DNA of 33,200 bases, taken from assembly GCA_034112105.1 (NCBI GenBank), contig JAWUVZ010000135.1, positions 1-33,200 of the forward strand. Reading direction: 5' to 3'. The translations under genes were made by a program, and so were the position numbers. Positions 26,070 through 33,200 of the stretch are shown piece by piece. The notes below the pieces were generated by a model. It was not told where the DNA came from and ran no database searches. It saw only the letters and a list, made by a program, of their open reading frames with translations. This DNA comes from Glaciecola sp034112105 (GTDB lineage: Bacteria > Pseudomonadota > Gammaproteobacteria > Enterobacterales > Alteromonadaceae). The first letter of the stretch is position 1. Each line of letters opens with the position of its first letter.

Positions 26070-26690
26070 ATGAGAAAAATAATAATAGCCACACTACTTA
26101 GCCTTGCATTTACCAGCGCTAATGCAAACATCATTTTTTCAGATGATTTTGATTCTGAAGCACCTAATTCAGGTTCAATTTTGAATTACGGTAGCTTCTC
26201 AAATCCTAGCTTCGCAAACTGGACCGTCTCAGAAGGCACAGTCGATTTAATTGCAAATGTAAACCAGTGGGGTATCTCTTGTGCTGGAAACTCCGGAAAA
26301 TGCGTCGATCTCGACGGCTCTACGAAAGACGCTGGTACACTCTCAAGCAAGTACTTTACTTTAGCTGCCGGTAACTACATTTTGAGCTTCGACATCTCTG
26401 GAAACCAGAGAAATCGAAAAAGAGATACACTGGACTTCAGTTTAGCAGGTTTCGTCAATGAAACTATAAGGTTGAAGGGAACAAAAGACTTTAGAACGTT
26501 AAGCTTCTTCTTTACAGTTGGAGCTTCTAGTTACGGTAACATTGTCTTTAACCATAGAGGCAAAGATAACATTGGTATGATTTTAGATAACGTATCGGTC
26601 ACTGAAGTAAATGCGCCTGGAGCTTTAGCACTTTTAGGTTTAGGTTTAACTGGTCTAGCAGTAAGACGTAGAAAACAAAAAAGCATTTAA
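26070..26690 (+). CDS. PEP-CTERM-like sorted surface protein
   Basis: A 206-residue exported protein and probable XrtA substrate. A signal peptide covers about 1-19 (IIIATLLSLAFTSANA). The body is a beta-rich domain, likely of lectin/galactose-binding-like fold (FSDDFDSEAPNSGSIL; FTLAAGNYILSFDIS; MILDNVSVTEV), with one likely disulfide, Cys71-Cys78. The C-terminal tail (181-206) is NAPGALALLGLGLTGLAV followed by RRRK: short proline motif, membrane helix, basic cluster, as in PEP-CTERM, but with APG in place of PEP. ATG at 26070 is preferred to 26040: AAAAGAGA lies 8 bases before it, the signal peptide starts there, and the sigma-54 start leaves only ~14 bases before 26040. It is monocistronic. 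Confidence 0.85.
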   Translation: MRKIIIATLLSLAFTSANANIIFSDDFDSEAPNSGSILNYGSFSNPSFANWTVSEGTVDLIANVNQWGISCAGNSGKCVDLDGSTKDAGTLSSKYFTLAAGNYILSFDISGNQRNRKRDTLDFSLAGFVNETIRLKGTKDFRTLSFFFTVGASSYGNIVFNHRGKDNIGMILDNVSVTEVNAPGALALLGLGLTGLAVRRRKQKSI

Positions 26691-26774
26691 TATAGCTCGA
26701 TCTTTTACTAACAATCAGAACTCAAAATTTCAATTCACCCCTTGTTTCTTGCAAGTATTGGATTGAGCACATTC

Positions 26775-26813
26775 AAAAAGCCCCAAGTTTAAAGCTTAAT
26801 CTTGGGGCTTTTT
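26775..26813. terminator. Strong bidirectional-looking terminator after the PEP-CTERM gene
   Basis: AAAAAGCCCCAAG (26775-26787) pairs perfectly with CTTGGGGCTTTTT (26801-26813), 13-base loop, A-tract before and T-tract after. It lies 84 bases past the stop. Confidence 0.92.
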
Positions 26814-27756
26814 GCTTTATTTTTGACATATTCGGAACTCCAAAATCACTAATACTTGCAGAAGTGTAAAAATTATCGACTGTTGCAATTTAAATACTAA
26901 AGTTAAAGATCTATAACCTGACACGAAGCACTAATTCAACAAAGTTCTACAATAGCCAAAGGTCGATAAAGAAAGCTGACTGAGAAGTTTTTGCGATCAC
27001 TTGCGAGTCACGTTTTATTCAATCGTATGAGTATTGTTCGCTCAATGCCCCCCTTTAATCGATTTTTACGACAGACCCTTCATGCCCGAACTTGTCTTAG
27101 ACAACTGAATGGTAATTGAAGTTTGTCGCGTAGCATGATTGAACTGCTTCGGACCAATACTTAATACGTTATATTTTTGAAAACCTTTAACATCAAAATA
27201 ACCCATTTAACTAGAAAAGCCGACACTCTTAGCAATAGCCTTCTCAGTAATCAATATTAAATACCAGTATAAATCAGCAGTTAGGCCACTTAATCCTTAT
27301 GTTCAGAGTGGTTTTGGACATTGTTGATACTATGAAGTCTCCGTAATAAATAGTATCCGCCCAAGCGAAGCTATTGCGGTCACTGCGAGCTCAGCCAAAC
27401 AATTTCACCATCCAACGCGACTTCAATTTTGGGGCATAGGCTACCTACTCGACGCAATACTAAGAAATACATTTTCTCTTGTTAGGAGAACTCGTATGCG
27501 ACAACGAATGTTTCTTTACCAATGGTTTATTAACCTAAGAAATTGAAGGCTGTCATTTCAGCGAAAAACAGCGTAATTCCCCCTAAATAAACATCAACCA
27601 GTTCTAAAAAACAGCTGTGACAAAGAGTAATACATAACGTTAATTCGAATTATGGTCTCATACGAGATTCCGTCTCTTCAATTTAGGTGTCGAAGAGTTT
27701 TACAATTCAATTAAAAACAAAAGTTATATTTATCTAACTTATTGAAATAAATCGTT

Positions 27757-28056
27757 TTATTTTTTTGGCGTTAAATTTGCAGTAAAACATTGATAGTCTG
27801 CTTGAGTAAGCAATGTTGTATCAATTTTTAATAAAAAAGTGCCAGACGCAGCAAACTGGCAATTTAAGACCCTCACCAGATTATCTTGCAAAATCGGCGA
27901 ATGACACATCGCAAAAATGCTGCAAACCAAATATAATATAACGCTTGGCACTGATATTAATACTAACTTACACTTATTCCATCGTACTTCCGCAATCTCA
28001 TTTAACAGTGATTCAGTCGTCTCATTGCATAATGCTTTACTAAAATGACCCACCAT
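27757..28056 (-). CDS. Doubtful small membrane protein
   Basis: A 99-codon frame with a central hydrophobic segment (LVLISVPSVILYLVCSIFAM, about 32-51) and four other cysteines or more in the second half. There is no clear ribosome-binding site before the ATG (GTG is the second codon), and no family is recognised. It lies alone in a gene-poor stretch. It may be a real orphan gene or chance. Confidence 0.25.
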   Translation of the reverse strand: MVGHFSKALCNETTESLLNEIAEVRWNKCKLVLISVPSVILYLVCSIFAMCHSPILQDNLVRVLNCQFAASGTFLLKIDTTLLTQADYQCFTANLTPKK

Positions 28057-28102
28057 TACTATTCATCAAATTTATCAATTAACCCAAATTAAACAAAGTT
28101 CG

Positions 28103-28132
28103 CTGATACTTGAATATCTACTATGATATAAA
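28103..28132 (+). promoter_or_regulatory. Candidate sigma-70 promoter of the ACAD operon
   Basis: An extended -10, TGATATAAA (28124-28132), sits 18 bases after CTGATA (28103-28108; 4/6). Transcription would start near 28139, about 77 bases before the ATG. Confidence 0.4.
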
Positions 28133-28215
28133 ATATCGCATTACGATTGCATATTTGTGGACGCCGACATTTTTTATGGCTACGCTTTTTATCAATCAAC
28201 ACTAAGGGACATCAG

Positions 28216-29436
28216 ATGGACTTTTCTCATAACGCTAAAACGCAAGATTATCTCACTCGCATTCGCGACTTTTTAGACACGCACGTTGCCCCTATTGAAG
28301 ACCAAGTTTATAAAGAATTGGCCGAGTTAAATCCAACGGCTGATTGGAAAAAGTGGAAAGTGCATCCTGCTATCGAACCTTTAAAGGAAAAGGCTAAAGC
28401 GGCGGGTCTTTGGAATCTATTCTTACCTGATGCAGAACTTGCACAGGGCTTAACTACACTAGAATATGCCCCGCTTGCTGAAGAAACAGGCCGTTATATT
28501 TTTGCACCCGAAATTTTCAACTGCAACGCGCCTGATACCGGCAATATGGAAGTGTTATATCACTTTGGTAATAAGCAGCAACAAGAAAAATGGCTAACGC
28601 CGTTACTTATGGGCGAAATACGTTCCGTATTTGGTATGACCGAACCTGATGTAGCGTCTTCAGATGCAACTAATATGGCCGCTAGCATTGTCTTAGATGG
28701 TGATGATTTAGTCTTGAATGGCAAAAAATGGTGGACGACAGGATTAGGTCACCCAAACGCTAAATTATGTATATTCATGGGGCTTTCAAACCCAGAAAAC
28801 GACAGACACAACCAGCACAGTATGGTGCTTGTGCCACTGGACACCGCTGGCATTGAAATAAAACGCATGCTGAGCTCATATGGCGATTATGATGCTCCTT
28901 TCGGTCACGGTGAAATGCATTTCACTGACGTGAGAGTACCTAAAGAAAACCTGCTAGTCGGCATGGGTAAAGGCTTTGCAATTGCTCAAGGTCGCTTAGG
29001 CCCGGGCCGTATTCATCATTGCATGCGCGCTATTGGCACTGCTGAAAAGTCACTTGAATTAGCGATTAAACGTGGTTTATCACGAGTCGCTTTTGGCTCG
29101 CCTATTATTAAATTAGGCGGCAATGGTGAACGTATTGCTATGGCCCGAATGAAAATTGAACAGGCACGCTTACTTACACTTCAGGCAGCATGGAAAATTG
29201 ACAATTTAGGTGTAAAAAATGCCATGGTCGATATTTCAGCTATTAAGGTTGTTGTGCCACAAATGATGCAAGAAGTTGTGGATATGGCTATTCAAATTCA
29301 CGGTGGTGGGGGCATGTGTGAGGACTTCCCACTAGCTCGCTTCGCAGCCGGAGCGCGTGCACTAAGACTCGCTGATGGACCCGATGAAGTGCACATGAGC
29401 ATGGTTACTCGCTTAGAGCTAAAGAAATACAAATAA
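28216..29436 (+). CDS. ACAD11-like acyl-CoA dehydrogenase
   Basis: A 406-residue flavoprotein of the acyl-CoA dehydrogenase family. Domains run N-terminal helical (about 1-130), middle beta with FGMTEPDVASSDATNM near 143 and GKKWWTTG near 173, and C-terminal helical with QGRLGPGRIHHCMRAIG near 260, IHGGGGMCEDFPLARFA near 360 and ALRLADGPDEVHMSM near 383. The last motif matches the end of human ACAD11. ATG at 28216 is preferred to one 69 bases upstream because AAGGGA lies 6 bases before it and the family N-terminus begins there. The stop overlaps the phosphotransferase ATG by one base (TAATG). Probable role: eliminating a phosphorylated 4-hydroxyacyl-CoA, as in LvaC/ACAD11; inference. Confidence 0.9.
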   Translation: MDFSHNAKTQDYLTRIRDFLDTHVAPIEDQVYKELAELNPTADWKKWKVHPAIEPLKEKAKAAGLWNLFLPDAELAQGLTTLEYAPLAEETGRYIFAPEIFNCNAPDTGNMEVLYHFGNKQQQEKWLTPLLMGEIRSVFGMTEPDVASSDATNMAASIVLDGDDLVLNGKKWWTTGLGHPNAKLCIFMGLSNPENDRHNQHSMVLVPLDTAGIEIKRMLSSYGDYDAPFGHGEMHFTDVRVPKENLLVGMGKGFAIAQGRLGPGRIHHCMRAIGTAEKSLELAIKRGLSRVAFGSPIIKLGGNGERIAMARMKIEQARLLTLQAAWKIDNLGVKNAMVDISAIKVVVPQMMQEVVDMAIQIHGGGGMCEDFPLARFAAGARALRLADGPDEVHMSMVTRLELKKYK

Positions 29437-30503
29437 TGACGGATAAATTGATTGATAAAGCCGGCGCCGTTCGCCCTGGTGAAGAACTTCCAATAGGACC
29501 TTTAGTGGAATGGATAATCATTCACATTCCTGACTTGAAGGGGACTCCTAAAATCACTCAGTATTCTGGAGGGGCTTCAAATTGGACCTACTGCCTCGAC
29601 TTTGAAAACAAGTCCGTTATATTGCGTCGACCACCAGCCGGCACCAAAGCCAAAGGTGCACACGATATGGGCCGCGAATATCGCTTACAAAAAGCGTTGC
29701 AAAGCGTGTATCCAAAAGTGCCTGAAATGCTCGGGTATACCGATGACGAGTCCGTTATTGGTGCCGAGTTTTATATTATGCAAAAATTTGATGGTGTTAT
29801 TCCACGTCAAAATATGCCGCGAGACTTTACTATTTCAGCCCCAGACACCCGTAAGCTATGCGAATCAGCACTGGATGGATTGATCGAGCTGCATAATGTA
29901 GATTATAAAACGGCTGGTCTTACGCATATAGGCAAGGGTGAAGGTTATACGCAACGACAAATTTCCGGCTGGACGGAACGTTACCAAAAAGCTAACACAT
30001 GGAATGTACCTAGTGGTAAAAAAGTCACTGATTGGCTTGCCAACAATATTCCTAGCGAAGAAAAAATTTGTATTACTCATAACGATTATCGCTTTGATAA
30101 TTTAGAACTCAATGCTGATAATCCACAACAAATAATTGGTGTACTGGACTGGGAACTTGCTACGTTAGGGGACCCCCTAATGGACTTGGGCAACAGTCTA
30201 GCTTATTGGGTACAAGCCGATGATGACTGGCTAGCGAGAAACACAAGACGCCAGCCCACTCATTTGCCAGGCATGATGACGCGCAAAGAAGTGATTCAAT
30301 ATTACTGCGATAAACAAGGCTTAAAGACCGACGGTTTTGCTTTTTACGAAGTCTATGGTCTATTCCGTTTAGCCGCTATTGTTCAGCAAATTTACTATCG
30401 TTATCACCACAAGCAAACACGCAACCCCCAATACAAGCACCTTTGGGTATTTGTACATTACTTGCTGCATCGTTGCAGAAAAATCATTAATAATAATAAA
30501 TAG
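29436..30503 (+). CDS. ACAD10/11-type aminoglycoside-phosphotransferase-fold kinase
   Basis: A 355-residue cytoplasmic kinase of the APH fold. The N-lobe has YSGGASNWTYCLDF and LRRPPAGTKAKGAHDMGREY; the catalytic loop is THNDYRFDNLEL near residue 215, and the metal-binding motif is GVLDWELATLGDPLMDLG near 236. These match the N-terminal half of human ACAD11 (HGDFRLDN; VLDWELSTIG). It is not expected to be an antibiotic-resistance enzyme; in the related Lva pathway the kinase phosphorylates the 4-hydroxyl of a 4-hydroxyacyl-CoA. It is translationally coupled to the dehydrogenase upstream and followed after 8 bases by the SDR. Confidence 0.88.
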   Translation: MTDKLIDKAGAVRPGEELPIGPLVEWIIIHIPDLKGTPKITQYSGGASNWTYCLDFENKSVILRRPPAGTKAKGAHDMGREYRLQKALQSVYPKVPEMLGYTDDESVIGAEFYIMQKFDGVIPRQNMPRDFTISAPDTRKLCESALDGLIELHNVDYKTAGLTHIGKGEGYTQRQISGWTERYQKANTWNVPSGKKVTDWLANNIPSEEKICITHNDYRFDNLELNADNPQQIIGVLDWELATLGDPLMDLGNSLAYWVQADDDWLARNTRRQPTHLPGMMTRKEVIQYYCDKQGLKTDGFAFYEVYGLFRLAAIVQQIYYRYHHKQTRNPQYKHLWVFVHYLLHRCRKIINNNK

Positions 30504-30511
30504 AGAGTTTT

Positions 30512-31270
30512 ATGTCAGCTACCCTTCGACAAAATATTTTAATTACCGGTGCTAGTTCTGGTTTAGGTAAAGGCATGGCGGTGTTGTACGCAAAAATGGG
30601 GCGCAACCTCGCTTTGTGTGCACGGCGCGTCGACCGATTAGAAACGCTAAAGGCTGAATTAGAAGAAATTAACCCAAACATCACCGTGCTTATTAAGTCG
30701 CTTGACGTTAACGATCATGACGCTGTATTTACTGTATTTAACGAGTTCAAACAGGAATTGGGTAGCCTTGATCGCATTATTGTTAATGCCGGCATGGGCA
30801 AAGGTGCCTCTATTGGTACTGGCTATTTCAAAGCCAACAAAGAAACGGCGATTACTAATTTTGTATCGGCAATTGCTCAATGTGAAGCGGCAGTGGCGAT
30901 ATTCAGAGAACAGAACGCAGGACACCTTGTTACTATTTCGTCAATTAGTGCCGTGCGTGGTTTTCGCCGTGCAATGACCGTTTATGCAGCGACCAAAGCT
31001 GCCATTACTTCGCTATCAGAAGGTATTCGCATTGATTTAAGACGCACGCCCATTAAGGTATCGACTATTCATCCGGGCTTCATTAGAAGCGAGATCAATG
31101 AGAAGGTAGAGAAAGTCCCTTTTATGGTTGACACCGAGACAGGCTGCAAGGCGATTTTAAAAGCGATTGAAAAAGAAGGCGGGAATAGTTATGTCCCAAC
31201 ATGGCCTTGGGCTATTCTCAATCCCATTATGCGCGTTGCTCCTTTGTCGTGGCTAGCAAAGATGAGCTAA
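30512..31270 (+). CDS. Short-chain dehydrogenase/reductase
   Basis: A 252-residue NAD(P)-dependent Rossmann enzyme. It shows ITGASSGLGKG (cofactor loop, about 11-21), CARRVDR (the Arg pair suggests NADP preference), IVNAGMG near 90, catalytic Ser in TISSISAVRG near 145, and YAATK near 158-162, completing the S-Y-K triad. AGAGAG precedes the ATG by 4 bases. Being third in the operon with the ACAD- and APH-type proteins, it resembles the position of LvaD and may interconvert a 4-oxo- and 4-hydroxyacyl-CoA; substrate is inference. Confidence 0.88.
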   Translation: MSATLRQNILITGASSGLGKGMAVLYAKMGRNLALCARRVDRLETLKAELEEINPNITVLIKSLDVNDHDAVFTVFNEFKQELGSLDRIIVNAGMGKGASIGTGYFKANKETAITNFVSAIAQCEAAVAIFREQNAGHLVTISSISAVRGFRRAMTVYAATKAAITSLSEGIRIDLRRTPIKVSTIHPGFIRSEINEKVEKVPFMVDTETGCKAILKAIEKEGGNSYVPTWPWAILNPIMRVAPLSWLAKMS

Positions 31271-31374
31271 CACAACCTCAGCGCTTGCGCAGCTTCGGTT
31301 GCAAATGAAACTATCTTGTAATAGTGCTGACGGGTAGCATTGCATCGACAATAATAAAAAAAAGAGACTTCAAT

Positions 31375-32241
31375 TTGCAAGATACGATGTTAACGCAAGT
31401 TTTATTGCCTGCTATCCTAGGTATCATCATGTTTGGTATGGGCTTAAGCTTGGTGAAAGACGACTTTATCCGTCTTGCAAAAGTGCCTAAAAGTGTTATT
31501 GCAGGCTTAACAGGGCAGCTCATTGTGTTGCCCCTATTGGCATTTACGCTAGTTACGGCATTCTCTGCACCGGTTGAAATTGCCATTGGCATAATGATTT
31601 TAGCGGCCTGTCCTGGTGGCACTACCTCAAATCTTATTAGTCATATTGCGCGCGCAAATTTAGCTTTATCGGTAAGCTTAACCGCAATTACAACCGTAAT
31701 TTGTGTTATCACAACGCCTTTGCTTATTCAGTTTTCAATAAACCACTTCACGCAAACAGACGCCACTGAATTTTCACTCATTGGCGTTTCTATCAATTTA
31801 ATTGTTCTTTTGTTAGTTCCTATTTCTATAGGTATGGTATTGCGTCATTTATTTTCAAAAGTAGCACGGCGCGCCGAACCCTTTTTTAGACACTTCTCAA
31901 CGATATTCATGATAATGCTCATTATTGCCATTTCTTATCAGGAAAGAGAAATGATGCAAGCCTCTTTCCCTGATATTTTTTTTATTACGTTTAGTTTAAA
32001 TATTGGTGCGACCATTATGGGTGTACTGTTAGCTCGCGCATTTTCATTATCGAAAAAAGATGGACTGACACTCGGTATCGAAATAGGCACACAAAACGCA
32101 ACAATGGCAATGCTGATTGCTATCACATTTATTGAAAATAGCGCCTATAGCATAGCTGCCGGGATTTATGGCATTACTATGTATGTTGGTGCGTTTTTGT
32201 TAGTGGGTTATCATAAGTTAACTCTACCCCCCGCAGAGTAG
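31375..32241 (+). CDS. Bile acid:sodium symporter (BASS) family transporter
   Basis: A 288-residue inner-membrane protein with about nine to ten membrane segments. Family signatures are MGLSLVKDDFIRLAKVPKSV near 20 and AACPGGTTSNLISHIARANL near 75, and EIGTQNATMAML near 240. BASS members carry bile acids, pantoate, pyruvate or other organic anions with sodium. TTG at 31375 is preferred to the upstream GTG (31324) or later ATG (31387), since AAAGAGA lies about 9 bases before it. It follows the SDR on the same strand after 104 bases with no clear terminator, so it may supply the substrate of that operon; substrate unknown. Confidence 0.85.
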   Translation: MQDTMLTQVLLPAILGIIMFGMGLSLVKDDFIRLAKVPKSVIAGLTGQLIVLPLLAFTLVTAFSAPVEIAIGIMILAACPGGTTSNLISHIARANLALSVSLTAITTVICVITTPLLIQFSINHFTQTDATEFSLIGVSINLIVLLLVPISIGMVLRHLFSKVARRAEPFFRHFSTIFMIMLIIAISYQEREMMQASFPDIFFITFSLNIGATIMGVLLARAFSLSKKDGLTLGIEIGTQNATMAMLIAITFIENSAYSIAAGIYGITMYVGAFLLVGYHKLTLPPAE

Positions 32242-33200
32242 AATCATTTTGGGAAGGTAAGCAGAAGAGTTATAGCCGCTGATTAATGTCAACGAGGCTA
32301 TTCTAGACAAAGGATTCATTGGATTTTTTACTGCTCTGGGAAAAGCGGCTGTGCAGGAAGTTAACCGTCTCATTATCATCAGCGGCTTAAAAATCACAGT
32401 GATAGGCAGAGTAATGGTTCTTTGATGTCCACTATTAAGTAGCGTATGAGTCTAGTTCTTTGAGATTTCCAGAGGTTTATTTTAGAATTAACTAGTTGAA
32501 GTGGTAATCCCCCCTACGAAATCTCACCAATAATTGGCGAACATAAATGCGAGGGTAAATCAAAAGCATCGGCTACGCCGACAACTGCTCAAGAGGCTGC
32601 GCCACTGCTTTTCTACCTTTAAAGTTTCAGAATAAAATGGCTTGTTCGTGGGAAAATGGCGAGGACATCAGGTTTGGGTGCCGATCATTAATTAACATGG
32701 ATGTCCTGTTAATTGCTTCGCCCACTAAGGTTATTCACTTCGTTCACTTATGTGCTTTGCACACGGCATCCATGCCTTTTTTCACACGAAATCCCTTTCG
32801 CCCGACTTACTTTTTTCCTACAGCAGCAAAAAGTAAGCAAAAAATACCGCTCGAGGGCAATGCTCTTCATCCGATTATTTTCCATATTGACATTTATTTT
32901 ATATTCCTAAGGGAGTGAAAGTCGGTTATTTTTCTTCGATTAATCAACTGTTTCTACTTAGTAAGCCATTATTCTGGCTTGATGTGACCCAACTGATTGT
33001 GGATCGTGAGCGACAGGCTAGCGTGATTGTTTTATGAATATGTCAATTGCTTGATAGTGGGCAGGCCACACGTTTAATTACATTTAAGATCTAAATTGTT
33101 GTAAAAACAAACAAATCAAATATACATAACATTTGAAAATATTTAGAATGGCGATCTTGATAATTATGTTTAAAGCCTTAATTGTTTTCTTTAATATTTG
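32242..33200. other. Gene-poor right end
   Basis: About 960 bases without a supported gene. It contains a 10-bp perfect inverted repeat (AGCCGCTGAT at 32274-32283; ATCAGCGGCT at 32378-32387) and a closer one (AGGACATC at 32662-32669; GATGTCCT at 32700-32707). The open frames across 32637-32918 have no ribosome-binding site or recognisable domain. Confidence 0.55.

Larger units (their letters stand above)
26691..28215. other. Gene-poor 1.5-kb stretch
   Basis: It holds the PEP-CTERM gene terminator, one weak minus-strand membrane frame (27757-28056) and, at its right end, the promoter of the ACAD operon. A 16-codon frame at 27496-27546 with a good AGGAGA site is noted but probably chance. Otherwise nothing supported. 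Confidence 0.6.

Noticed and set aside
27496..27546. 16-codon frame with an AGGAGA site
   Set aside because: Too short to support without conservation; probably chance.
28136..28151. TCGCATTACGATTGCA, a second sigma-54-like element before the ACAD operon
   Set aside because: Spacing is right, but the -24 GG is CG, a change at a nearly invariant position, and a better sigma-70 candidate overlaps it.
29436..30503. Antibiotic-resistance aminoglycoside phosphotransferase
   Set aside because: The catalytic and DWE motifs and the neighbouring dehydrogenase match ACAD10/11-type kinases instead.
32276..32425. Open 49-codon plus-strand frame after the BASS gene
   Set aside because: No normal start codon, no ribosome-binding site, and this length is common by chance.
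32637..32918. 93-codon frame at the right end
   Set aside because: Odd composition, no ribosome-binding site, overlapping alternative frame, no family resemblance.

Overview
The window looks like chromosome of a marine gammaproteobacterium of the order Alteromonadales. This rests on an AT-rich composition and on GlnE, HldE, LpxL, type II thymidine kinase and FadE-like proteins that resemble gammaproteobacterial forms. Genus is not decidable by eye. No rRNA, tRNA, CRISPR array, phage or intact insertion sequence was recognised.

Positions 226-13293 hold most of an exosortase A (XrtA)/PEP-CTERM exopolysaccharide locus. It has four blocks. A plus-strand pair encodes a GT4 glycosyltransferase and a hexapeptide acyltransferase. 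A tight minus-strand operon (7076 down to 2080) encodes a membrane sugar-phosphate transferase, a polysaccharide deacetylase, XrtA fused to an EpsI domain, and a second GT4 enzyme. A divergent plus-strand operon (7262-12151) encodes a Wza-like export lipoprotein, a Wzz-like chain-length protein, a tyrosine-kinase-like ATPase and an outer-membrane barrel protein. A convergent minus-strand gene encodes the XrtA-associated AAA ATPase. Together they should start, build, trim and export a polysaccharide and process PEP-CTERM proteins. The locus probably continues left of the window; the PrsK/PrsR regulators often linked to such loci are not seen here.

Positions 13335-21505 are mainly housekeeping: HldE (LPS heptose), a GIY-YIG protein, an internally repeated DUF350 membrane protein, GlnE, a TcpQ-like protein, an LpxL-type lipid A acyltransferase and a small DUF3081-like protein. 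FadE (21893-24169) and thymidine kinase (24630-25226) follow.

At 26070-26690, about 21 kb from xrtA, lies a lone PEP-CTERM protein gene, a likely XrtA substrate. It has a near-textbook sigma-54 promoter, an 11-bp inverted repeat just upstream, and a strong terminator. Sparse non-coding DNA follows to 28215.

Positions 28216-32241 carry an ACAD11-like acyl-CoA dehydrogenase, an ACAD11-like phosphotransferase, a short-chain dehydrogenase and a bile-acid/sodium-symporter-family transporter. The first two are the separate halves of the fused mammalian ACAD10/ACAD11 proteins, and with the SDR they parallel the levulinate (Lva) pathway, which suggests catabolism of 4-hydroxyacyl-CoA compounds. The last ~960 bases hold no convincing gene.
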